Source: Rhynchopus euleeides (lineage: Eukaryota > Euglenozoa > Diplonemea > Diplonemida > Diplonemidae). From it: 64,000 bases of DNA. The position numbers and the translations under genes were made by a program. Positions 1 through 7,900 of this stretch are shown in pieces; within the stretch, counting starts at the first letter, position 1; each line of letters opens with the position of its first letter. The DNA lies in NCBI GenBank assembly GCA_963210315.1, contig OY723274.1:1426001-1490000 (forward strand), written 5' to 3'. The notes under the pieces are model-generated. The model saw nothing but the letters and a program-made list of their open reading frames with translations. It was not told the origin of the DNA and did not search any database.

Positions 1-53
1 TTGCCCGCCCCATCCACCCCACCCCCGCCCCCCCTCGCATCGTGTTTGCCACG

Positions 54-1187
54 ATGCGCCTCGACGAGCTGCCCCGCGATGCGCTGCAGCATATGACGAC
101 CTTTCTGAACTGCCACAAAACGTTGGTCGCAATGTCCCTGACCAGCGAGGCGCTGTCTGTTGCAGCGGAGTATGACCCCGCCTGGGAGGGTCTGTGCCGC
201 CTGGCTCTGGAGGAGGAGGAGTACGCCCGGCAGCGGGAAGAGGTAGAGTCCGGGATGGACTGGTGTGGGTGGAAGACGGTGTACAGCATGCGACACCAGG
301 CTGCCGTGATGCAGAAGGTTGTCACCTTCATCCGCACAACGCTGATCGGGGGGGCTCAGAAGAAGATCGACAAGAAGGCGCTGAGCAGCCTCATCAACCT
401 CGACCTCTCCCGCACCTGCATCGGGAAGGATGGGGCCGTGAAGCTCGCCATCGCACTCCAGGGAAACTACGTCCTGGAGAAGCTGGACGTATCCAACCAG
501 ATGATGTCAGAGGGCATCAACCCACTCGTTGACGTCATCCTCACGATGAAGAAGCTGCGCTATGTCAACCTCTCAGGAAACCGCCTGGGCCCGGATGGGG
601 CCGTGGGGCTCCGCCGTTTGATCGATTCAAACCGCCTCAGCCGGTTGGATGCATGCGACAACTTCCTGGGGGCGCGTGGGGCACGCACCCTCTCAGATGC
701 AGCCCTGAAGAAGCCTTTCAGCCTCTGCCTCAGCCTTGACAACAACGACTTCAGAGACGAGGGTCTGGCGCACATCCTCCGCATCGCCCCCAAGCTGTCT
801 TCCCTGTCGCTGCGCTGCAACCGGATAACCTCTGTCGGCGTGGACCCCGCAGTGGAGTTCCTTAAAGCAGCTCCCCGGAGCTTCGTCACCTTGGACCTGT
901 CGAACGACCCCCCGGCAGGCGGGTCCGGTGCAGGCGGGGCTGCGGCGGTGGCAAAATCTGCGAATGTCATCAAATCCTCTGCCGCCCAACGCCTCCGCGA
1001 CGCCTGCGAGAGGAAGGTGCCAGACAAACACGCTGGCAAGGCAGGAGGGACGGTGGTGCCGACCGACAGCGGTGGTGAGGGTGAGGACACACAGGGTGCC
1101 CGCCTGCGGACCCCCCACGCACAGCCCAGGGTGATTCTCTCTGCAGGGAAGAAGGGGTCCGACTCGGGGAGCTGTTCCCTATCGTGA
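54..1187 (+). CDS. F-box and leucine-rich repeat protein
   Basis: The protein is 377 aa. It opens with an F-box-like helix pair (MRLDELPRDALQHM, then an LTSEAL helix; residues 1-40). From about residue 110 it carries leucine-rich repeats of the ribonuclease-inhibitor/GALA type, with strands such as LINLDLSRT, LRYVNLSGN and LSSLSLRCN each followed by a helix. The tail from about residue 290 is Gly/Ala/Ser-rich and looks disordered. F-box/LRR proteins usually act as substrate receptors of SCF ubiquitin ligases, and that role is inferred here. I chose the ATG at 54 because the only upstream in-frame start is a GTG. The gene lies close to the window edge, so an upstream exon cannot be excluded. 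It is the first of a run of + strand genes. Confidence 0.75.
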   Translation: MRLDELPRDALQHMTTFLNCHKTLVAMSLTSEALSVAAEYDPAWEGLCRLALEEEEYARQREEVESGMDWCGWKTVYSMRHQAAVMQKVVTFIRTTLIGGAQKKIDKKALSSLINLDLSRTCIGKDGAVKLAIALQGNYVLEKLDVSNQMMSEGINPLVDVILTMKKLRYVNLSGNRLGPDGAVGLRRLIDSNRLSRLDACDNFLGARGARTLSDAALKKPFSLCLSLDNNDFRDEGLAHILRIAPKLSSLSLRCNRITSVGVDPAVEFLKAAPRSFVTLDLSNDPPAGGSGAGGAAAVAKSANVIKSSAAQRLRDACERKVPDKHAGKAGGTVVPTDSGGEGEDTQGARLRTPHAQPRVILSAGKKGSDSGSCSLS

Positions 1188-1907
1188 GGCACGGGGTGGT
1201 GTGAGGCATGGTATTGTTGAGGCCTCCCCCCTGCTCAGGTGGTTGGGCCCTGAGGCTCACGCACACACACACGCGAGACAGCGGGGTGTTGCGAGCAAAG
1301 GGGTTGGTTGGGGAGAGGGTGGGCGGGTGGGAGTGTGATGCTGCATCGTTGCAACATGTGGGTGGGGTGGGGTGGTGGTGGGGGTTTTTGCGTGGGCCAT
1401 GCCACTGTCTAGCCAGGTGGCACCATCCCGCCCCATCTCCTCATCCGCGCATCTTCCCCACCCCCGCCCCCCTGTGTCGTGGTTGGGAGAGGCGAGAGAA
1501 GACTGCTGGCTCGAGTTTCTCGCAGATGGGACATGCCAAAGCGTGGCGTGTTGGTGTTTTTTTTTGGCCAATACATACTGCAACAGCACGCATTGGCCAA
1601 ACACGTCCTCTGTTTTTTTCCCCTTCTGATTCGCTCTCGGAACGAAAAACAAAACAGCCAAGTGTGCGCGAAGCTGCGATGCCCCCACTCCCCTCAACCC
1701 CCCCAACCCCCACCTGCCTATACCAAGCGAAGGGAGCTCAACGTTCTCCAATACCTTTCCTCCCCCCCTCCCCGCCCCTCCTCCCCCCTGAGACTAACAG
1801 GGCCTGCCTTCTTCCGAGGGCAAACCCCATTCTGCCCTTCTTCAACCCTGTCCTTCGGCTCTATCTCTCTCTCTCTCCCCCCCTCCCCATCCCACCCCCT
1901 ATCTGTG
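1188..1907. other. Intergenic, pyrimidine-rich
   Basis: No gene is recognisable here. There is a short CA repeat near 1260-1272. From about 1740 to 1905 the + strand is strongly C/T-rich and ends just before the next start codon. Such a tract could serve splice-acceptor recognition, but no convincing AG lies between it and the ATG at 1908. Confidence 0.6.
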
Positions 1908-3248
1908 ATGGGGAGAGAGGGTGGCGGCAACACCACCCCGGATGGATGCACGGGGGGGCATTTTATCGATGCCATCGAATGCGGGCTGCGGTGCGACATC
2001 CACGAGAGCCAGATCGACGCCTTGCAGCGCCTGGAGCGGCTCGTCCCCGCTGCGCTGGGCAGCCTCCCCGACCGCATCCCTCACCTGCTGATGCGATTCG
2101 CCTCCGAGTCACCCATCTGCGGCAGCCACGCCGCGCTCTCCACCGCCACCCGCCACCGCCACCGCCTGCAGGGGCAGCTGCGGGAGCGCGCCCGCCTCTC
2201 CCTCCTCTGCCTCCGCAGCTACACCCGGGCCGCATCGCAGCAGGGCTGCGACGGCACCTTCCACCCCCTCTACGGCGCACCCCCCACAACGCAGCTGCTG
2301 GCTGCCCTCCTCGCCTTCCTGGGCAGCCCTGCCCTGGATGCCACTCCACCGCTGTACGCCTGGTCAGCCTGCATGGTCCTCCAGTCCTATGCGCGTGACA
2401 TGTTCCCCGAAGAAGCGGCGTGCCGTGCTGAGGCAGGGGAGGCGATCCTCAGCGCCATCCACACCGCAGGCAGCTGCGCTGCTCTGCGGGGGTGTGCAAA
2501 CCTGTCACAGTTTGTCGCATCCGCTGTGGGGGCGGCTGCGTTGGATTTCCTGGAGGATGCCACGTCGGACGCAGCTGCGGAGGCGATGGAGCTAATCGCG
2601 GCATGCTCTGCAGCCGCACCGGAGAGGTTTGCAGCGGAGCTGCAGGAGGAGGTGCTGCCTGCAGAGGCACCACCCCCTTCGCGGAAGCGACGCAGGGAGG
2701 CGAACCAGGCTGAGTGTGGCGGCGGGGGTGTGCGGTCCTGCAGGGTGCTGCAGGAGGTTGTGTCCCGCGCGCTGCGCGTTGTGTCGGATGCGGCTGGGGG
2801 TGTGGGTGCTGAGCAGGGGGGCCTCCTGCCCTTCCTGCGCCTGGCCCTCGCAGGGTCAGACCTGGCTGCGGCGGTGTGTACCGTGCCCCCCATCTGGGAG
2901 GCGCTGTGCGCCGAGGGGTTGGCAGGGCAGCTTCTGCCACTGCTGGAGTACCTTGCCTCGACCCGCCCTGATGGAGCGACAAGCCGCCTCCGGGCGCAGC
3001 TTGCGACGCGGCTGCTCGGGCTGCTGGGGCGGCTCGTGAGTGGGGTGTCCCCGCAGAGGGTCTGTGGGGTCGACCCCAACGCGCTGCTGCTGGCGGTGGT
3101 GAGGTTTGCCAGCCGTGACGAGGGGGGTTCGATATGCCCGGCGGAGGCCACTGGGATCATCATTGCCCTGTCAGCGCCAGAGCTGGGTGGGGGTGATGAC
3201 CCTGTCTTGCGGGTTGGTGATCCCATTCCTGGAGGTGGTGCCGCGTGA
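1908..3248 (+). CDS. Helical-repeat (ARM/HEAT-like) protein, unknown function
   Basis: The protein is 446 aa and almost entirely alpha-helical by composition, rich in Ala, Leu and Glu. Amphipathic helices recur at roughly 40-residue spacing (for example LLAALLAFLGSP, AAALDFLEDA, LLPLLEYLAS, LATRLLGLLGRL). This suggests an armadillo/HEAT-type solenoid, but I do not recognise a family. Residues around 259-264 hold a basic patch (RKRRR) that could be a nuclear localisation signal. The ATG at 1908 follows the C/T-rich tract. The frame is open further upstream, but there it translates a low-complexity pyrimidine run, so the upstream part was left out. The coding sequence has the GC-rich third positions seen in its neighbours. 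Confidence 0.6.
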   Translation: MGREGGGNTTPDGCTGGHFIDAIECGLRCDIHESQIDALQRLERLVPAALGSLPDRIPHLLMRFASESPICGSHAALSTATRHRHRLQGQLRERARLSLLCLRSYTRAASQQGCDGTFHPLYGAPPTTQLLAALLAFLGSPALDATPPLYAWSACMVLQSYARDMFPEEAACRAEAGEAILSAIHTAGSCAALRGCANLSQFVASAVGAAALDFLEDATSDAAAEAMELIAACSAAAPERFAAELQEEVLPAEAPPPSRKRRREANQAECGGGGVRSCRVLQEVVSRALRVVSDAAGGVGAEQGGLLPFLRLALAGSDLAAAVCTVPPIWEALCAEGLAGQLLPLLEYLASTRPDGATSRLRAQLATRLLGLLGRLVSGVSPQRVCGVDPNALLLAVVRFASRDEGGSICPAEATGIIIALSAPELGGGDDPVLRVGDPIPGGGAA

Positions 3249-3752
3249 CGCCAGTGGTGCTGTGTGTTAGACAAGGTAGGGTGTGTGTCTGTATGGAGTG
3301 GCAGCGGTTTTGAGGAGGGTGCACACATGTTGTGCAAAAAAGGCATGTGGGAGGGGGTGGGGGGCTTGGCGCACCCCTCCCTGCATCAGAGGCGTGCCTC
3401 ATTAGAAGAGCGCTTGTTCTTCAGGACCCGGTTTGAGGGAGGGTGGGGCACAGCGACTGTTCTTTTGTGGAGAGTGTTGGCTGCTCTTTCAAACAAAGAG
3501 CCTCGTTCCGAGAGATGGGCGTGCCCGATGAGAATGTGCAGTGCAGACATCCTCTTCCCACCCCCCCCCCCCCCCCCGTCACCACGGTCCGTGGATTGTG
3601 CAGCAGATGTTGAGGGAGTGGTGGGAGGTGCTTTTGGGTGAGCAGCACAATCTACCTTGCCTTGTTGCTCTGGCTGCGCACACGACACACCCGTGCAGGT
3701 TACCTTGCTTCTTGTTTTGTCTCCAGCAACCGACCCCTTCCCAGCAGAAACA
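3249..3752. other. Intergenic with poly-C tract and dispersed repeat
   Basis: There is a 17-bp poly-C run at 3561-3577. Positions 3628-3700 hold a diverged copy of the repeat that also lies at 35056-35370 and 51702-52010, recognised by the shared block ACAATCTACCTTGCCTTG. A pyrimidine tract ending in CTCCAG at about 3720-3726 precedes the next start and looks like a splice acceptor, either for a 5'-UTR intron or for trans-splicing. Confidence 0.55.
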
Positions 3753-4097
3753 ATGTGTGACGCCGTGGCCCTTGCGAACCAGCTGGACAGCCTGTTCGAC
3801 GCGGACCAAGTTGACCAGGCGGCTGACCTCTTCCTGCTGGACACCAGCTTGTTCGAGGTGCCGACCATGTTCTCCTCCGAAAAGTACAAGGGCAAGGCGA
3901 AGATCCTCGCGAGGTGGAGGAAGGACGCGAAGGACGGGCTCAAGTACGACAAGGCACACCCCTTCACGGAGGTGCGCCCAGGCGTTGCCTCGCGCAAGGC
4001 CACTGTGAGCGTGCTGATCATCACGATGCATATCCAGGAGACGCTGATCTTCTCACCGAGTGGCAAGCTGGAGAAGATGATTGTGAAGAAGTGCTGA
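3753..4097 (+). CDS. NTF2-like / SnoaL-type small protein
   Basis: The protein is 114 aa. It begins with an amphipathic helix (VALANQLDSLFDADQVDQA). It continues through a segment resembling the NTF2-like fold signature (KYKGKAKILARWRK) and ends in beta strands (KATVSVLIITM, QETLIFSPSGKLEKM). The 'F-F-P-S/T-G-K-I' style ending and the overall length match the NTF2-like superfamily. That fold is used for protein transport, binding and small enzymes, so no specific function can be assigned. The ATG at 3753 follows a CAG acceptor-like site about 27 bases upstream. The LINE element begins about 300 bases downstream. Codon use is GC-rich like the other host genes. Confidence 0.6.
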   Translation: MCDAVALANQLDSLFDADQVDQAADLFLLDTSLFEVPTMFSSEKYKGKAKILARWRKDAKDGLKYDKAHPFTEVRPGVASRKATVSVLIITMHIQETLIFSPSGKLEKMIVKKC

Positions 4098-4377
4098 GAG
4101 GTTGGCACCTGATGCCTGCATATATTCGTGTTGCTTCGTGCTACTTGGCAGCAGCGTGAAGCCGCCTGTGCATGCCGTCGTCCTGATCCACTATCAGAGA
4201 CGAGGCACCACGGGTGGGCGTGCGATGCGTTCATCTTCTCACGGGCCTTCATCATGGTGTGCAGAAATCGCGTTGCTGGTGCATTTCTCCTTTGTCATAT
4301 TCGTGAGAAAAGAATGCCGACAATTGCCGAGCTTGCCGAACGGTGAAGACCCGATGTGCCTTGTGGTGTGTGTGGTG

Positions 4378-4394
4378 TACGTGTGTTTGTGTGG
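4378..4394. repeat. LINE target-site duplication, left copy
   Basis: The 17-bp sequence TACGTGTGTTTGTGTGG is repeated exactly at 13122-13138. The two copies bracket the LINE and define its ends. The flanking bases outside the two copies differ. Confidence 0.85.
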
Positions 4395-4451
4395 TGACCA
4401 CGTTTTGTGTGGGGAGATCCTGCGCGGATCATTGCCCACCCCCGCCCATTT

Positions 4452-4934
4452 CTACGTCACAGCGGAGGCCCCACTCGGGTTAGAGTGTGGGGCCAACTCA
4501 GTGCCACTCCGGGGAGGAGGGCGTGCAGCATAGCCGGCGTGGTGTGCTTGGCAGCAATGTGGTAGTGTTTTGCCATCGCTGTAGCAGTCACCGCATCGGT
4601 CCATGCTGTGGCGTTTGCAGAAGCCCATAGTGACCGGGAGCCCGTCCCCCTCCTTGTGGTGGTTGCGGCAGCACACCTCCTCCGGGAGGCGCCGCTTCTG
4701 GCATGCCGAGCAACGGGGCTTCCAATGCAACTTGCAGGCAAGCACCTTTGCGTTCCTCCTGGCACCAGGGGGAGCAGTTCGGGGGGCAGCGCCCCTCCGC
4801 TCCCATGGGCGCCCTACCCGGCTGTTGGCCTGCCGACCACGCGCCGCCCACTGCTGGGCCGATTGCTGCCAACCCTCAGGGTAGTGCGGGCGGCTGCGGA
4901 GCGAAGGTAGCGGCCCACGCCATTCCGCGATCAT
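4452..4934 (-). CDS. LINE ORF3, Cys/His-rich protein overlapping ORF2
   Basis: The protein is 160 aa from an ATG at 4934-4932. It overlaps the last 59 nt of ORF2 in the +1 frame. Residues 1-65 are Arg/Pro-rich and basic. Residues about 67-138 hold about ten cysteines and seven histidines in paired spacings (C-x2-H, C-x2-C, CC-x2-HH, C-x2-H, C-x2-C, HCC-x2-HH). These look like two or three zinc-binding modules. It may be a nucleic-acid-binding accessory protein made by termination-reinitiation or frameshifting. It could also be a chance frame, but the regular Cys/His pattern argues against that. It is the last feature before the element's 3' end. Confidence 0.5.
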   Translation of the reverse strand: MIAEWRGPLPSLRSRPHYPEGWQQSAQQWAARGRQANSRVGRPWERRGAAPRTAPPGARRNAKVLACKLHWKPRCSACQKRRLPEEVCCRNHHKEGDGLPVTMGFCKRHSMDRCGDCYSDGKTLPHCCQAHHAGYAARPPPRSGTELAPHSNPSGASAVT

Positions 4935-7900
4935 GGAACACTGTATCCGTCCGGCTGGGGGCTGGCACAGCCAGGTGCGCTTGGAGGCTGCGCATCACCG
5001 ACTCAGTGGCAGGGTTCAGCTGGGCCCTCCTCGACAGGCCCGCCGCCACAGATCCACCGATCGCCGTGAGGACTGTTGAGTTGGCAGCATGGCCGCAATG
5101 CCAGGGCCCAGTGCCTACTTTCGTCACCATGCTGCAGAGCCCCTTCAGCGAGGCAGCCTTCCCCAGGATACTGCTCTGGAACACCGTGAGGTCCTGCTGG
5201 AGCTGCTGCCGTGAGGCCCCCAGCCTTTCAGCCTCGTCCATCGCGGCGTTGCTGAGGGCATCAGCATCTGTGTTGGATTCCCTCTTCACATGCTCGTATG
5301 TGAGAGTGAACCTCGGTTGGAGGTCCGCAGCTAGCCGGGACGTGCTGAGGAACAGAGGACGGAGGGCGGCATCCCGGCACAATGAGTCCCCTTGGAGCTG
5401 GCGCAGCACCACCTGGGAGTCGCCCCGCACTGTGACTGGGCCCTCAGGGGCATCACCCCTCTCGAGGAGGCGCAGACCTGCACGGAGCGCCTCGTACTCA
5501 GCAATGTTGTTGCTACGCACGTTCAGCAGCGGGAGTACTTTCTCTGAAACCTTGCAACCGTCTTGGTATAGCACCGCCCCTGCCCCCGCCACGGCGAAGG
5601 GGGTGCCATTGTCGCGCGCACCACCGTCAAAGTACAGGGTGAGCCCTGGGGCTGTGTCTGCAGGGATGCGCGAGCGGGCCTCCCTCGCGCCCTTCCTATT
5701 CGGGTCCACGTGGGCGGGGGGGCGGATGCGGCGCGTCACGGTGTCTGGGAGGGTAAGGCCAGTTGATAGCTCGAAGTCCACGGCCAGCTCCATCAGGGTC
5801 ACAGTATGCTCACTCCCCTGCGGTCCCCACTTTAGGCCCCTTAGCCAGTCGCAGAGGGCCACCCACATGCCTGGGGGCCGCTTGCCCCACGTCTGCTTGA
5901 CTTCGGAAGGCGCCAGTGCAGGGATGGAGGCACTCTCGGGGTTAGGGGTGCTCCACTCCCAGGGGTAGACGGTAGTACGGTGATGGCGCACAGAGCGGTC
6001 GAGCAGCCCGTCCTTCTCCTGTCGCGCCGCCAGGACTGCGATGAAGTAGCGGTGGAGCTGTGCCACGGTGGTGATCCTGTCCGCAAAGGACATGGGCAGC
6101 GGCTGCTCGTTCTCCGGGACGCTGTATCTGTAAATGGGCGCCACCCCGCACTGGGCCAGGCATGCCGGCCAGGCCGTCCGGTCCCTCGCTGCTATGGGGT
6201 GCTTCTGGCGGACTGGCTCCCATGCCGCGCAGTCCCACCACAGGTGTGATACCGTCTCCGGGGTCCCAGATGTGCAGTATCGGCACACCTCCCCCAGACC
6301 TGTGCGCCCACGAGCAGGCACCGCCCCTGCAACGACGGAGCGGAGGAGGCCTCGCTGGTACCCCGTGATTGCAGCGCCCTCTCCCTCCAGGACGCAACGT
6401 GTCACCCTCCCGTCAATGCCGTGCTCTGCTCCTTGGAAGTCGTCTCTGCGTTCGGCCAGCTTCTTCGCCGTTGCGTTACGCAGGGATTGGCGGAGGTCGT
6501 GTGCAAAGATAGCCCAGGCGCTCGGTGTTGCAGCAACAGGGCCGAAGGTGACATCGCGACCAGCTTCGTCAGTGTAAGCCAGGGTGGTCGCAGCACTCCA
6601 GCGCCATTCAATCCCCTGCAGGGCGGCCCAGAAAAGCGCGAAGGGGCCTGTCCCCTCAAGCCTCTCTCTACTCCCCCAGGCTGCCTCGGACAGCACCCTG
6701 CTGTGGCTCCACTTTTTGATCTGCTTGGCCCATGTGGTGATCTGCCGGTAGGGGGGGGCGACAGCGGGGTCCACCCGGTGCGCCTGATGGAGGACACACA
6801 GCACAATCTCCTGTGCTCTGCGAGGTGGGCCAGACCAGAGCGCGGCGACGAAGAGGCCCCTCCATCGCCTGATGTCCTTGCTGTCCCAACGAGTTACGAG
6901 GGCATCGTAATATAGTCGAGCCCCTGCCGTCATCGCCGCCGCCTGCCCTTTCCATTGCACCGGCAGGGGCAGCGCTGAGGTTCTGCGGAGGTTCTGCTGC
7001 GCACCTTCCTTCCGGCGGGCGATGCGCTCGGACTGGGGCGCTGTGCGCCCTTCCCTGATCAGGCGCGCGTGTAGCATGGCCCCGAGACAGTCGAAGCTGT
7101 TGCGCTGCCGGAGGGGAGTGGCCTCGCCATCCCTTGCCCGGTACATAATCCGGAGCGGCCCGGGGGATGTCGAGAAAACGTGAGACTTGATTTCTGCACA
7201 AATAGCCATCCCGGTGTCGTGGGAGAAACCCGCAGAGTCGTCTACAACGTCTTGCAGGATCTCCGGGCTGGGGGCTGTGGCGTATACGTCGTCAACGAAA
7301 GACAGCGCCCTTGTGTCCTGCCGGTGCTCGACCATCCTCATCCACACACCCACCAGCACGTTAATCAGCACGACACTGATGGGGCAACCCTGCATGATGC
7401 CGTTAGTTGGCAGGAAGCCTTCCCCGATGGTGCCGCTCGCCCGGAAGTGCCGCTGCATCGTCCTGTACGCTGCTCGCAGGGTGCGCAGGACACGGGCATC
7501 GAAACCGAGCTCCGCAGCCAGGCGGAAGGTGAGGTCGATTGGCACCGTGTCGAAGCACTTCTTGAAGTCGAGGGCGACTCCGTGCAGCGGTCGCCCTGTG
7601 AGGTGGGCTTCTTCAATACGTGCCGCCAGGTGCCAGATGAGGTCCTCCGCACCGTGGCCAGGCCGGCAGCCGTGCAGGTCTTCGGGCGCGATGATCTCCA
7701 ACCACTTCAGTGCCGGTTTCACCCGGATAGCTGCCCACACTCTGTACAGCACGGGGGTGATACTGATGGGGCGCTGCGACAGTGGCTCTCCTGAGCTGCC
7801 AGGCTTGGGGATGAGGCAGATCATGGCGTGCATCAGCTGCTCCGGCCACTCGCCCGACCGTTCAACTTCGTTGAACACCTCCGCGAAGAGCCTGAGGAGT

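Noticed and set aside
1208..2398. 396-codon + ORF upstream of and overlapping the helical-repeat gene
   Set aside because: It translates pyrimidine tracts into Pro/Ser/Arg low complexity and overlaps a better gene in another frame.
4703..5968. 421-codon + strand ORF
   Set aside because: Antisense to the RNase H end of LINE ORF2, with no domain of its own.
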